The translations under genes were made by a program, and so were the position numbers. 64,000 nucleotides of DNA from positions 1 through 64,000 of the forward strand of contig NZ_VTUY01000006.1 in the NCBI RefSeq assembly GCF_008364765.1. The letters run 5' to 3'. Below are positions 23,130-32,003 of the stretch, in pieces (the stretch's first letter is position 1; each line of letters begins with the position of its first letter). The notes beneath the pieces were generated by a model, which saw only the letters and a program-made list of their open reading frames with translations, was not told the DNA's origin and did not search any database. The stretch is from Bacillus sp. CH30_1T (GTDB lineage: Bacteria > Bacillota > Bacilli > Bacillales > Bacillaceae_B).

Positions 23130-23885
23130 TTAAGACTCCAATCCCCAACGCTTAATCACTGATTTTTCAATGCGCTGGAAGATCAGTTGATCCACGATCG
23201 CTCCGATGACCCCAATGATGATCATGACGGCAATGACCAGGCTCATGTCACCAAAGTCTGATGCGTATCGGAGTGTGTAGCCGAGTCCGGGACCGGTGCT
23301 TAATAGTTCCCCGGCCATTAAAGCTCTCCAGGCAAAGGCCCATGCAAGACGTGAACCGGTTACTACATAAGGAATCGATGCCGGGAAAATGACTCGAATG
23401 AATAAGTCCAAACCTCTCGATCCCATTGTTTGTGCTGCTTTTAAAAAGAGGGGAGAGACGTTTTTTATGCCCATTCGTATATTGAGGGCCATGACAAATG
23501 TTCCACCGAGAATGACAACGAAAATGACGGCTTTTTCATTGAGGCCGAACCACATGATCGCCAGTGGGAGCCATACGATACTCGGTACACTTTGGAAGGC
23601 CAGCAGTAATGATCCCAGCGTATCGTCGGCCGTTTTGGATTTGGCGAGAAGGACGCCGATGCTGGTTCCGATAACGAGCGATATCCCCAATCCGATGAAT
23701 AAGCGTTTAAAGCTTGCAATAAGGTCAATGATCAAGGTTTGATCTGCAATCCCAGTAAATAGGGCCTGGAAAACGGAAGTAGGAGAGGGGAGGACAACTT
23801 CTGTCCATAGCCCGAATCGTGATCCCGATTCCCAGAGGCCTATAATAAGGGCAAAAAAGATGATGCGTTTAAGAGCTGTGTTCAT
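23130..23885 (-). CDS. ABC transporter permease (SsuC/TauC type)
   Basis: 251 aa. About six membrane helices with the BPD signature (MGSRGLDLFIRVIFPASIPYVVTGSRLAWAFAW, around 155-190) and LPLAIMWFGLNEKAVIFVVILG. The ATG at 23885 has GTGAGGA nine bases upstream; the frame also offers GTG 23900. The start overlaps the end of the ATPase gene by 17 bp. Forms the membrane channel of the sulfonate-type importer. Confidence 0.9.
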   Translation of the reverse strand: MNTALKRIIFFALIIGLWESGSRFGLWTEVVLPSPTSVFQALFTGIADQTLIIDLIASFKRLFIGLGISLVIGTSIGVLLAKSKTADDTLGSLLLAFQSVPSIVWLPLAIMWFGLNEKAVIFVVILGGTFVMALNIRMGIKNVSPLFLKAAQTMGSRGLDLFIRVIFPASIPYVVTGSRLAWAFAWRALMAGELLSTGPGLGYTLRYASDFGDMSLVIAVMIIIGVIGAIVDQLIFQRIEKSVIKRWGLES

Positions 23886-24657
23886 AGGCCAATTCCTCAC
23901 TTATCACTTTGTCTATTTCCTTCTTTAAATAGCTCATGATATGTTCTTCGATTTTCACCATTTCTTCTTTATGAGCATCCCGTGGTCGGGGAAGATCCAC
24001 TTTGATATCTGCCAAAATCGTACCGGGGCGGGTTCCCATGACGATGATCCGGTCTGAAAGCTTAATAGATTCCGAGATACTGTGAGTGACGAACAGGACC
24101 GTTTTCTTCGTTTCCATCCAAATTGTTTCAAGCTGGTGGTGAAGACGGGAGCGCGTTTGTTCATCCAGTGCGCCGAATGGTTCATCCATGAGAAGGATTT
24201 CCGGGTTCATGGAGAGAGCACGTGCAATGGCCACCCGCTGCTGCATCCCTCCTGAAAGCTCATGAGGGTAATGATCCTGATAGTTTCCCAGTTGGACCAT
24301 ATGTAAGTATTTTGCGGCTTGCTGCTTCGCTTCTTTTTTTGACATTTCTTTTTTTAGGGGGAACGTCACATTGTCACGCACATTCAGCCATGGAAACAAT
24401 GCCGCTTGCTGAAACACCATCCCCCGGTCTTTTCCAGGTTTCTTGATGGGATTTCCATCTACAAGAATCTCTCCGGATGTCGAGCCGGTCAGTCCTGCCA
24501 CGATGGAGAGGAGCGTGGATTTACCGCATCCTGAAGGTCCCAATATTGAAACAAACTCCCCCTTATCTATCTCGAGATTAATATCCTTTAGTACATCGAT
24601 CGGTTTTCCTGACTTATCGAGGTATTGCTTATTGAGATGGTTGATCTGTATAAACAT
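23869..24657 (-). CDS. ABC transporter ATP-binding protein (SsuB/TauB type)
   Basis: 262 aa. Walker [14 protein letters not shown] loop [14 protein letters not shown], signature [15 protein letters not shown], Walker [17 protein letters not shown], and switch His in FVTHSISES. First gene of the operon (ATPase, permease, binding protein). It matches nitrate/sulfonate/bicarbonate importers. Confidence 0.92.
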   Translation of the reverse strand: MFIQINHLNKQYLDKSGKPIDVLKDINLEIDKGEFVSILGPSGCGKSTLLSIVAGLTGSTSGEILVDGNPIKKPGKDRGMVFQQAALFPWLNVRDNVTFPLKKEMSKKEAKQQAAKYLHMVQLGNYQDHYPHELSGGMQQRVAIARALSMNPEILLMDEPFGALDEQTRSRLHHQLETIWMETKKTVLFVTHSISESIKLSDRIIVMGTRPGTILADIKVDLPRPRDAHKEEMVKIEEHIMSYLKKEIDKVISEELAYEHSS

Positions 24658-24677
24658 GTCATCACCCTTATCTTATA

Positions 24678-24740
24678 ATTCATATTAGTTTAGTCGGAAT
24701 ATAAATAATACAATTATAGTATATTGGGGAAGGTTGTCAA
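24678..24740 (-). promoter_or_regulatory. Promoter of the sulfonate-type ABC operon with CymR-like element
   Basis: On the minus strand TTGACA (24735-24740) and TATAAT (24713-24718) are 16 bp apart. Just downstream lies ATTCCGACTAAACTAATATGAAT (reverse of 24678-24700), an inverted repeat ATTC...GAAT similar to CymR-type sulfur-control sites. The promoter is strong by eye; the CymR assignment is inferred. The remaining 24741-24995 interval shows no gene. Confidence 0.6.
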
Positions 24741-24995
24741 GGTTTCCTTTATTTTGGGAAGAATAAAATGAGATCTGCGATAGGTCTTTAAATTTGTTGA
24801 ACGTCTTTATAAATGGTTTCATATAATTGAATAGCTTTAAGAGGCGTCTTTATTATAGGAGTTGTCATATCTTACAAATGTCATATTTACCTCGATTGGA
24901 TGAGCAGATTATTACTAGTCGTTTTTAACCAGGTGTGAAAGGGTAACACTATAGTAAATACCATTATTTTCTTTAATTATTAGGAGGGACCCGAT

Positions 24996-26375
24996 TTGAT
25001 CAGCCAAACGAGAGATATTGTTCAAAAGTCACTGGATGCTTTATTAGAGGACGAATCTTTTTTACCCGAAGTGAAAGGTGAGACAAGAAAGAAAGCGTTT
25101 ACTTCGCTGACTTCCATTCTATCGACACCGAACCACGTACATAAATCGTATTTGAGGATTCCGCTGGAGGATGAGAAGGTGGTCAGGATCCCTGCATTTC
25201 GTGTACAGCATAATAATGCCCTGGGGCCATATAAGGGAGGGATTCGTTTTCATGAGACGGTGAATGAGGAAGAGGTCGTGAATCTTGCTTCCTTGATGAC
25301 GTTGAAGAATGCCCTTCATAATGTTCCATTCGGTGGAGGAAAAGGCGGGATCATCTTGAATCCCCGGGAGTATTCGGAGAAGGAGCTTCATCTGGTTGCG
25401 AGGAAATATGTCCAATATTTCAGCGATGTCCTCGGACCCGATAAAGATATCCCTGCTCCTGATATGGGATCGGGGGAACGTGAAATGGACTGGATGATGG
25501 CGGAGTACAAGAGCATCCGGCCAGGAACGCCTTATAGAGGGAGCTTTACGGGGAAGAGTGTTGTGAACGGCGGATCGTTGGGACGGAGGGAGGCGACGGG
25601 AAAAGGTGTCTTCTTTACATTCCGCTATCTGGTTCATGATTTTGTAAAGGAACAGAAGAGTTTATTGACGAAAACCGATAATGTCTTTGCGAAAACGGCT
25701 CTTGATATTGAAGACCGTGCGTTAACGATTGCTGTACAAGGGTTCGGGAATGTCGGCTCGGTGGCGGCACTTGAAGCCTATCAATCCACTCATTTGCAGA
25801 ATAAAGTGGTGGCGGTGAGTGACCGGAATGTCACGTTGTTCAACTCGGATGGTCTTGATATTCCGGCATTGGTTGAGTTTACGATGGAGAATAAAGGAGA
25901 TCTTCCCACGAAAGATGAACAGTTGAAGGAAATCGGAGTAAAGGCTGAAATCCGTGGCCGTGATGAGGTTCTGTATTTAGATGTAGACGTTCTGATGTTA
26001 GCAGCATTAGAGGATCAGGTGCACAAAGATAATGTAGAAGAGGTGAAAGCAAGAATCATCGTGGAAGGGGCCAATGCACCAATTACAACAGATGCGGATA
26101 CATATTTAAGTGATAAAGGAGTCATTATTATCCCTGATATCCTGGCCAATGCCGGCGGGGTCATTGTCTCCTACTTCGAATGGCTGCAAGGACGGGAAAC
26201 CCAGTTCTACACAGAGGAAGAAGTATTCAACCTCCTCTACGACAAAATGAAAACAACCATGAACACCGTCCTGCCACTATTCTTCGGCGACCCATTCCCA
26301 TTACGCCAAAACTGCTACATCCACTCCGTCATGAAACTATCCACGGTTCTATACAGACAAGGAAAACTTTATTAA
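24996..26375 (+). CDS. Glu/Leu/Phe/Val dehydrogenase (glutamate dehydrogenase type)
   Basis: 459 aa. Catalyses oxidative deamination of an amino acid, most probably glutamate. N-terminal dimerisation/substrate domain with PYKGGIRFHETVNEEEVVNLASLMTLKNA, PFGGGKGGI (active-site Lys) and APDMGSGEREMDWMM (catalytic Asp). The Rossmann domain has VQGFGNVGSVAA and VEGANAPIT. It is about 30 residues longer than RocG/GudB; an extra stretch near 210-240 (VKEQKSLLTKTDNVFAKTALDIEDR) explains most of this. The TTG start at 24996 has AGGAGGG upstream. Monocistronic. The extra length suggests an unusual subfamily. Confidence 0.85.
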   Translation: MISQTRDIVQKSLDALLEDESFLPEVKGETRKKAFTSLTSILSTPNHVHKSYLRIPLEDEKVVRIPAFRVQHNNALGPYKGGIRFHETVNEEEVVNLASLMTLKNALHNVPFGGGKGGIILNPREYSEKELHLVARKYVQYFSDVLGPDKDIPAPDMGSGEREMDWMMAEYKSIRPGTPYRGSFTGKSVVNGGSLGRREATGKGVFFTFRYLVHDFVKEQKSLLTKTDNVFAKTALDIEDRALTIAVQGFGNVGSVAALEAYQSTHLQNKVVAVSDRNVTLFNSDGLDIPALVEFTMENKGDLPTKDEQLKEIGVKAEIRGRDEVLYLDVDVLMLAALEDQVHKDNVEEVKARIIVEGANAPITTDADTYLSDKGVIIIPDILANAGGVIVSYFEWLQGRETQFYTEEEVFNLLYDKMKTTMNTVLPLFFGDPFPLRQNCYIHSVMKLSTVLYRQGKLY

Positions 26376-26380
26376 GAACA

Positions 26381-26438
26381 AGGGACGGACCTCTATTCCT
26401 AGGAGCTGGTACTAGGAGTGGAGGTCCGTCCCTCTTTT
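26381..26438. terminator. Terminator formed by GAGGGACGGACCTC repeat (copy 2)
   Basis: AGGGACGGACCTC (26381-26393) pairs with GAGGTCCGTCCCT (26421-26433) with further pairing inside (CCTAG/CTAGG), followed by TTTTA. Confidence 0.8.
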
Positions 26439-26509
26439 AATAAATCTTTATAAAGGGTGTCCTTCACTCTCCCTATTTCCTATATAAAGGGTGAAAGGAG
26501 GTGAGGCGC

Positions 26510-26728
26510 ATGGCAACAGCGGATTTGAAATCTACGAGAATACGACTGGCTTATAATGATGGGCTGGACGAGAAGGGGAATCCTAAGATTGTGTACAAAT
26601 CGTACAGTTACATCAATGCACTGGCAACGGCAGATGAGATGAACAGCGCAGCTTTATCCCTGGCAAGTCTTTCATCAAAAGGATTGTTCAACATCGAGAA
26701 GGTCCAAAGCTTCGACATTAACGAGTAA
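26510..26728 (+). CDS. DUF1659 family small protein
   Basis: 72 aa. The pattern STRIRLAYNDGLDEKGNPKIVYKSYSYINA matches the DUF1659 family of Bacillus. Function unknown. AAAGGAGGTGAGG precedes ATG 26510. It is paired with the DUF2922 gene 40 bp downstream, the usual arrangement. Confidence 0.88.
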   Translation: MATADLKSTRIRLAYNDGLDEKGNPKIVYKSYSYINALATADEMNSAALSLASLSSKGLFNIEKVQSFDINE

Positions 26729-26768
26729 GCGATGATCGATAATTTAATAGAAAGGAGGCAGATGCAAC

Positions 26769-26987
26769 ATGGCAAAAGTATTGGAACTGGAATTTCAAAC
26801 CGAAACGGGGAAGTCAGGGAAACTATCCATCAATGACCCGGTTGAGCCGATTGATACTGTGGCGGTGAAAGCAGCGATGGATAACCTGATCGCGACCAAT
26901 GTGTTTGGAAGTTCGAACGGGATGTTTGTGAGTGTGGAAGGAGCACGGGTGGTCGAGCGTAATGTGACGGATTATGATGTGATGTAG
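26769..26987 (+). CDS. DUF2922 family small protein
   Basis: 72 aa. The pattern KVLELEFQTETGKSGKLSINDPVEPID and VKAAMDNLIATNVFGSSNGMF identifies DUF2922. Function unknown; probably cotranscribed with the DUF1659 gene. AGAAAGGAGG precedes ATG 26769. Confidence 0.88.
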   Translation: MAKVLELEFQTETGKSGKLSINDPVEPIDTVAVKAAMDNLIATNVFGSSNGMFVSVEGARVVERNVTDYDVM

Positions 26988-26990
26988 CCG

Positions 26991-27027
26991 AAAGAAAGTG
27001 TTTTCCTTAATGGGGGACACTTTCTTT
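26991..27027. terminator. Terminator after the DUF1659/DUF2922 pair
   Basis: AAAGAAAGTGT (26991-27001) pairs perfectly with ACACTTTCTTT (27017-27027). Confidence 0.7.
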
Positions 27028-27086
27028 ATGTTATTTAATATGAAAAAAGAGTAACCCTTTACAGGTCACTCTCAATCACGAAAATA

Positions 27087-27392
27087 TTATTTCCTCAACA
27101 AACTCACAGCCTGTTCCAACACTTTCTCACCATTCATCATCCCATAAGACATCCCATCGATTACATCCACCTTAATATGATAAGGCTCAGCTTTTTCCTT
27201 AATCTTAGATGATAGGTAGCGTACTTGGGGACCGATGAGGATCACATCAAGTTTATCTAAGTGATTGCTTAAGTCAGCTTCAGATGTAGCATTTATAGTG
27301 GCTTCAAGACCTTTTTCTTCAGCAGCTTTACGCATTTTTTGGACTAACATACTCGTTGACATTCCTGCTGAGCAGACTAGCATGATATTCAT
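27087..27392 (-). CDS. PTS lactose/cellobiose-family EIIB
   Basis: 101 aa. Cytoplasmic EIIB of the lactose/chitobiose family, with the phosphorylated C7 in MLVCSAGMSTSMLVQKM. The last gene of a minus-strand GH4-IIC-IIA-IIB operon. Start at ATG 27392 (AAGGAG eight bases upstream); GTG 27401 is inside the site. It lies 12 bp after the IIA gene. Confidence 0.93.
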   Translation of the reverse strand: MNIMLVCSAGMSTSMLVQKMRKAAEEKGLEATINATSEADLSNHLDKLDVILIGPQVRYLSSKIKEKAEPYHIKVDVIDGMSYGMMNGEKVLEQAVSLLRK

Positions 27393-27404
27393 ATAAAGCA
27401 CTCC

Positions 27405-27725
27405 TTACTTTGTTTGATGGATTTCGATGATTTCCTGGGCCAGTTCTTTGACGGTGATGGCGTTCATGAGATGATCCTGGGCGTGGATCAATAGAATCGT
27501 AGGATTCTGTGTGTCACCGCTTGCTTCTTTTTGGAGTAATTGCGTTTGGTAATGGTGTGCTTGATGAACTTCTTTCGCTGCTTCAGCCATTTTTTCCCCG
27601 GCCGCGCCGAATTGTTTTTTCTTCGCTGCCTGGAGGGCTTCCATGGCGGAAGACCGCGCGTTGCCAGCGTGTAATATGATATGAAAAGATATTTCTTCTA
27701 AGGTTAAATGTTGTTCAGCATTCAT
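27405..27725 (-). CDS. PTS lactose/cellobiose-family EIIA
   Basis: 106 aa. Helical EIIA with a phospho-His in the LLIHAQDHLM motif near residue 80 and the N-terminal EISFHIILHAGNARSSAMEALQAAKKKQF. It shares four bases (ATGA) with the IIC gene upstream, so the two are translationally coupled. Confidence 0.93.
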   Translation of the reverse strand: MNAEQHLTLEEISFHIILHAGNARSSAMEALQAAKKKQFGAAGEKMAEAAKEVHQAHHYQTQLLQKEASGDTQNPTILLIHAQDHLMNAITVKELAQEIIEIHQTK

Positions 27726-29014
27726 GCGATTTTATCACTCGTTTCGGTCGTTTTCTTTAATTGGGCACGTTCAGATGCGAGTAGGAATGGAATATACATG
27801 AGTGTAGCGATCGCCAGGTTCACGAGTTGAAGAACGATTCCACTCCAGGATCCGCCTGTTACAAGGTAGCCACTAATGATCGGTGGTGTCGTCCAAGGAA
27901 CAATCGCGACGGTTTTAGGTACAATCCCTAAGCTCAGGGCCAGGTAAGATGTAACCGTTAATACGACAGGTACTAGTAAAAACGGGATAAACATAAGCGG
28001 GTTTAACACGATTGGAAGACCAAAGATGACCGGTTCATTAATATTGAATACTCCAGGTGCAGCAGACAGTTTTCCAACTGTACGGTAATGCTTCGTCTTC
28101 ACCACAAGGAAGATGGCGATGATCAAGGCGATCGTCGTACCGGATCCACCCATGTACACGTACGCATCAAAGAATGGTTTCGTCACAATGTATGGAACGT
28201 CGAAGGCACTCATGCCGTCTGCGAACAGCTGCTGATTTTTTTCAATTAAAGGTAGGTAGATCGGTTCGATGATCGGACCTAAAATGTTTGTGCCATGTAA
28301 ACCAAAGAACCAAAGGAAATGATTTAAGAAAGCTACAACAATGGCTGATGGCAGTGAGTTTGATACAGCTTGCAATGGTTCCTGAACTACCGTAAACACG
28401 ATTTCGAAGATACTTTTTTCTGCAAATGAAGTTAAGAGAGCTTGAATAAGACCAACAAGAATCAAGATGATCGTAGCCGGAATCAGGGCTTTGAATGATT
28501 TTACGACACCTTCCGGCACACCATCGGGCATACTGATCGTAAACTTCGAACGAATTAACACTTTGAATAATTCAGTGACAAGAAGGGACGTGATCACGGC
28601 GACGAATATCCCTTGTGCTCCGGTCCAGGCGTAGGATATTCCCCAGTCTTCCGTTACCGGTGTAAGGATGATGAGTGAAGCGATCGACACTAACGCTGCA
28701 GACAACCCATCGATATTATAGGACTTGGCTAAATGATAACTGATGGATGCAGCGACGAGCAGTCCGAGGATGGCGAATGATCCATTCCACATATTCCCGC
28801 CAACAGATTTCCAGTTCTCACCGAAAACAGCGACCATGAAATTCTGGAAGGCTTCAATCGGCAGATTATTTAATAAAACAGCCAAAGATCCCACGATGAT
28901 CAGCGGCATGATCGAAACGAATCCATCACGGATGGCGACGAGATGTCGTTGTGATCCGATTCGTCCTGCAATAGGCATAAACTTGCTTTCCATAAACCCC
29001 ATTACTTTACTCAT
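27722..29014 (-). CDS. PTS cellobiose/chitobiose-family EIIC
   Basis: 430 aa from ATG 29014 (GGGGGAAAGAG upstream; the frame begins at 29029 without a site). Membrane channel of the cellobiose/diacetylchitobiose family with about ten helices; HNFLWFFGLHGTNILG-like segment (here NHFLWFFGLHGTNILGPIIEP) and GAPGVFNINEPVIFGLP-like segment (here AAPGVFNINEPVIFGLP) are typical. Second gene of the operon, 8 bp after the GH4 gene. Confidence 0.93.
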   Translation of the reverse strand: MSKVMGFMESKFMPIAGRIGSQRHLVAIRDGFVSIMPLIIVGSLAVLLNNLPIEAFQNFMVAVFGENWKSVGGNMWNGSFAILGLLVAASISYHLAKSYNIDGLSAALVSIASLIILTPVTEDWGISYAWTGAQGIFVAVITSLLVTELFKVLIRSKFTISMPDGVPEGVVKSFKALIPATIILILVGLIQALLTSFAEKSIFEIVFTVVQEPLQAVSNSLPSAIVVAFLNHFLWFFGLHGTNILGPIIEPIYLPLIEKNQQLFADGMSAFDVPYIVTKPFFDAYVYMGGSGTTIALIIAIFLVVKTKHYRTVGKLSAAPGVFNINEPVIFGLPIVLNPLMFIPFLLVPVVLTVTSYLALSLGIVPKTVAIVPWTTPPIISGYLVTGGSWSGIVLQLVNLAIATLMYIPFLLASERAQLKKTTETSDKIA

Positions 29015-29037
29015 TTCTCTTTCCCCCATTTACTAGA

Positions 29038-30345
29038 TTAATTGAATTGCGGTAAAAACTCTTTGTGAGCTTCCAATAATTCATCGACTAGTTGTCTTGC
29101 TACCCCTTCGTTCTGTACTAGCGGATTCATCACCATGGCCTGGTAGACATGATTGTACTGACCGGACATTGCTGCTTGAATGACGAGCTCTTCGAACGCT
29201 TTCATCTGTTGAATGATCCCTTTAACTGATGGAGGAAGCGGTCCGATGGCGATCGGCCGAGGTCCGTCCCTCGTAATGACGGCGTTTGCTTCGATGACGG
29301 CGTCGTTGGGAAGGTCCGGGATGGTTCCGTTGTTTTGTGTGTTGACGGTTTGGATGTCCTCTGAATTGTTGTAAATGCTCGTCATGAGGCTGCAGGCAGC
29401 ATCACTGTAGTAGGCACCTCCTCGATTTTCCAGTTCTTTTGGTTTTTCATTTAACTCTTCTTTCATATATTGTATGAAAAGTTCTTTTTCAACTTTTCGA
29501 ACAACCTCTGCCCGTGTACCGTTTTCTCTATAAGCTTGAAGGTCCTTTTCCAACACAGAATCCCGTTGGAAATAGTATTGATGATAAGGATTGGGAAGCA
29601 TCCCCAGTGCCTGTAAAAATTCTTTCGACCATCCGAGGGAGACGATGTTAGCCGGTGAGTAATCGACTTCTTGATGGATCAATTTTTGCAGAACCCGATC
29701 GGTTATATCCTGACCATTGACCCAAACCCTTTTACCGAATACAAAATGATTCATCCCTACAAATTCAATTTGTACTTCATTTGCAGAACAATTCATCATC
29801 TCGGCGACGCTGTTCTTCATGTTGAAAGGGATATTGCACACCCCGATGACTTTTTTATGGGTACTGTATTTAAGCAGGGCTTCTGTTACAATGCCTGCCG
29901 GGTTGGTGAAATTAATAAGCCATGCATGGGGACAAATCTGTTGGATATCCTGACAAATCTCCATAAGGACCGGAATGGTGCGCAAGGCCTTGAATATACC
30001 GCCTGCTCCATTGGTTTCTTGACCGATGACGCCATGACTTAACGGAATCCGTTCATCTTTTTCCCTGGCTATGAGGCCGCCCACCCTGATTTGTGTTGTC
30101 ACAAAGTCAGCGCCTAACAAGGCATCCTGCCGGTTAAGAGTCCATTCCAATTCAATCGGCACACCTGCTTTTTGAATCATTCGACGAGCAAATTGCCCGA
30201 TAATCTCAAGCTTCTCTTTCCCTGCTTCGATATCAACAAGCGTTATGTCCGTGACAGGAAAAGATTCGTATCGGTGGATGAACCCCTCGATAATTTCTGG
30301 TGTATAGCTTGATCCGCCTCCGATTATGACCACCTTTAATGACAT
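29038..30345 (-). CDS. GH4 6-phospho-beta-glucosidase (LicH/ChbF type)
   Basis: 435 aa. NAD- and metal-dependent family 4 glycosidase, which splits 6-phosphorylated beta-disaccharides delivered by the PTS. N-terminal NAD motif VVIIGGGSSYTPEIIEGF, NFTNPAGIVTEALL, metal-ligand Cys in GVCNIPF and His in GMNHFVF, plus the C-terminal VIEANAVITRDGPRPIAIG. First gene of the minus-strand operon. The ChbG/YdjC gene across the divergent promoter argues for chitobiose or N-acetylated disaccharides, but cellobiose cannot be excluded. Confidence 0.92.
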   Translation of the reverse strand: MSLKVVIIGGGSSYTPEIIEGFIHRYESFPVTDITLVDIEAGKEKLEIIGQFARRMIQKAGVPIELEWTLNRQDALLGADFVTTQIRVGGLIAREKDERIPLSHGVIGQETNGAGGIFKALRTIPVLMEICQDIQQICPHAWLINFTNPAGIVTEALLKYSTHKKVIGVCNIPFNMKNSVAEMMNCSANEVQIEFVGMNHFVFGKRVWVNGQDITDRVLQKLIHQEVDYSPANIVSLGWSKEFLQALGMLPNPYHQYYFQRDSVLEKDLQAYRENGTRAEVVRKVEKELFIQYMKEELNEKPKELENRGGAYYSDAACSLMTSIYNNSEDIQTVNTQNNGTIPDLPNDAVIEANAVITRDGPRPIAIGPLPPSVKGIIQQMKAFEELVIQAAMSGQYNHVYQAMVMNPLVQNEGVARQLVDELLEAHKEFLPQFN

Positions 30346-30366
30346 TCTGTCGATCTCCCTTCATTT

Positions 30367-30380
30367 TGAAAGCGATTTCT
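30367..30380. promoter_or_regulatory. cre-like site in the chb divergent region
   Basis: TGAAAGCGATTTCT matches the cre consensus except for the last base. It lies about 20 bp from the GH4 start on the minus-strand side. Confidence 0.5.
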
Positions 30381-30421
30381 ATTTTTAAATAATGTATCAT
30401 ACAAATTTTCGCTCGTCTATA

Positions 30422-30437
30422 TATTGTAATGACAAAT
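30422..30437. promoter_or_regulatory. GntR-type operator O1 (divergent region)
   Basis: TATTGTAATGACAAAT, one mismatch to the shared palindrome ATTTGTNATNACAAAT. Confidence 0.7.
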
Positions 30438-30463
30438 ATAAGATTTATGACTAATTTTTATTT

Positions 30464-30479
30464 ATTTGTAATAACAAAT
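30464..30479. promoter_or_regulatory. GntR-type operator O2 (divergent region)
   Basis: ATTTGTAATAACAAAT fits the palindrome ATTTGTNATNACAAAT exactly. Confidence 0.75.
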
Positions 30480-30522
30480 TTATTTTATGATAAAATGAAT
30501 AGGAATAGAGAATTGATTGTGG

Positions 30523-30538
30523 ATGTGTTATAACAAAT
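30523..30538. promoter_or_regulatory. GntR-type operator O3 (before the regulator gene)
   Basis: ATGTGTTATAACAAAT, one mismatch. It lies about 30 bp before the GntR start, consistent with autoregulation. Confidence 0.7.
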
Positions 30539-30567
30539 ATAGGAAGAAAGTGGAAGGGAGAAACAGA

Positions 30568-31293
30568 ATGAAAGAGACACAAGAAGCAAAAGCCTTGCAT
30601 TCGCATGTAAAAGAAGAAATCATCCACATGATTAAAAATAAAGAATACGCGCCGAATACAAAACTGCCGACAGAGGCGGAGTTTTGCGAAAAGTTCAATG
30701 TCAGCCGTACGACGATCCGGACGGCGCTCCAGCAGCTGACACTTGAAGGTTACGTGTATCGCGAGCAAGGGAGAGGAACCTTTGTCGCAGAAGAGAAAGT
30801 CAGTCAAATCCTGTCCTCAACGATCGACAACTATACAGAGCAACTGCGATTACAAGGGAAGAAACCTAAGATCAAGGTACTAAGCATGAATGTCATCCCG
30901 GCAGAATCAACAGTGGAAAAAGCGTTGGAATTGAAGAATGGAGATCCCGTCAATCGTTTAGAGAGGATCCGTTATTCAGACGGGCTCCCCCTGCAATATG
31001 AGGTGGCCTATCTGCCCTGGTACAAGACGCCTGGGCTTGATAAAGACGAATGTGAAAGATCACTTTACAAGCTCCTGGAAACACAGTTTGAGATAAAAAT
31101 TAAAAAAACCGTCGAAACGATCGAGTTATTTTTAGCAGATGAACGAGTGGCAGAGAAGCTTGAGGTACCAGAGGGGACACCTTGCTTTATGATCGAAACA
31201 ACAGCCTATGTAGAGGATGGATCGGTTATCGAATTTTCCAAAGCGATCTTCAGAGGAGATAAAGCGAGTTTTCTTGTAGAAAGAACCTATTAG
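30568..31293 (+). CDS. GntR-family (HutC subfamily) repressor of the PTS locus
   Basis: 241 aa. Winged helix-turn-helix domain (about 10-75; KLPTEAEFCEKFNVSRTTIRTALQQLTLEGYVYREQGRGTFVA) and a UTRA ligand-binding domain (about 95-238; LERIRYSDGLPLQYEVAYLP), the HutC/YvoA type that binds phosphosugars. Start ATG 30568 after GGAAGGGAG; the longer frame from 30517 overlaps operator O3. It sits at the junction of the divergent units, next to four copies of a common operator, so it very probably represses both directions. Confidence 0.92.
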   Translation: MKETQEAKALHSHVKEEIIHMIKNKEYAPNTKLPTEAEFCEKFNVSRTTIRTALQQLTLEGYVYREQGRGTFVAEEKVSQILSSTIDNYTEQLRLQGKKPKIKVLSMNVIPAESTVEKALELKNGDPVNRLERIRYSDGLPLQYEVAYLPWYKTPGLDKDECERSLYKLLETQFEIKIKKTVETIELFLADERVAEKLEVPEGTPCFMIETTAYVEDGSVIEFSKAIFRGDKASFLVERTY

Positions 31294-31313
31294 AAAAAAG
31301 GGGATGGGGGATT

Positions 31314-32003
31314 ATGAGGAACGTGATCGTCAATGCAGATGATTTTGGTTTATGCCGGGGAGTGAACTACGGCATCGTTGATAGTCATCGATTTGGAATA
31401 GTCAACTCAACAACTATGTTGGTCAATATGCCGGGAACCCTGCATGCGGTGGAGTTGGCAAAGCTATATCCGGAATTACAGGTCGGGATCCATTTAACGC
31501 TTACATGTGGGAGACCAGTCTCTGGGGGGGTACCATCGCTGCTAGGTGAGAGAGGCTTTTTCCGATACACCAGCAGGATTTTTGAAGAAAAAGAAATCGA
31601 TGTGGATGAGGTTGAGTTGGAGTGGGAGGCTCAGGTAGATAAATTTCTATCATTCGGTTTGCCCCTTTCTCATATTGACAGTCATCACCATGTTCATAGC
31701 TTTCGGCCTTTGATCCCGGTGGTGAAGAGGTTGTCGGAGCGTTTTGGGGTTCCGGTCCGGAATGCGCTTCCTGTAAGTGAGGGAATGAATGTACTAACCG
31801 ATCGATTCTCCATGGCGTTTTATGGGGAGGGTGTGTCAGTTGGAGGGTTGAAGAGCATTTTGGAGAGTAGGCGTGAGGGGGAAACGCTCGAGATTATGTG
31901 TCATCCTGCTTATATGGACTCCTTTTTAAAAGGGAATTCTTCTTATTGTGAGCAGCGGTTGAGGGAGTTGGATGTGTTGACGGCAGCCAAATATTTGTCA
32001 TGA
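31314..32003 (+). CDS. ChbG/YdjC-family carbohydrate deacetylase
   Basis: 229 aa. NAxDDFG motif (VIVNADDFGLC, D10-D11), HLTLTCGRPV (metal His), and DSHHHVHSF, the zinc-binding set of YdjC-family deacetylases. E. coli ChbG removes one acetyl group from diacetylchitobiose 6-phosphate before ChbF can act. It follows the GntR gene by 20 bp, so the two are likely cotranscribed. The stop codon lies inside a perfect copy of the regulator's operator (O4). About 230 residues, slightly shorter than E. coli ChbG. Confidence 0.9.
   Translation: MRNVIVNADDFGLCRGVNYGIVDSHRFGIVNSTTMLVNMPGTLHAVELAKLYPELQVGIHLTLTCGRPVSGGVPSLLGERGFFRYTSRIFEEKEIDVDEVELEWEAQVDKFLSFGLPLSHIDSHHHVHSFRPLIPVVKRLSERFGVPVRNALPVSEGMNVLTDRFSMAFYGEGVSVGGLKSILESRREGETLEIMCHPAYMDSFLKGNSSYCEQRLRELDVLTAAKYLS

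Noticed and set aside
29255..29285. GAGGGACGGACCTC core inside the GH4 gene as a repeat insertion
   Set aside because: The encoded VITRDGPRPIAIG is the normal family motif, so the match is most likely coincidence.
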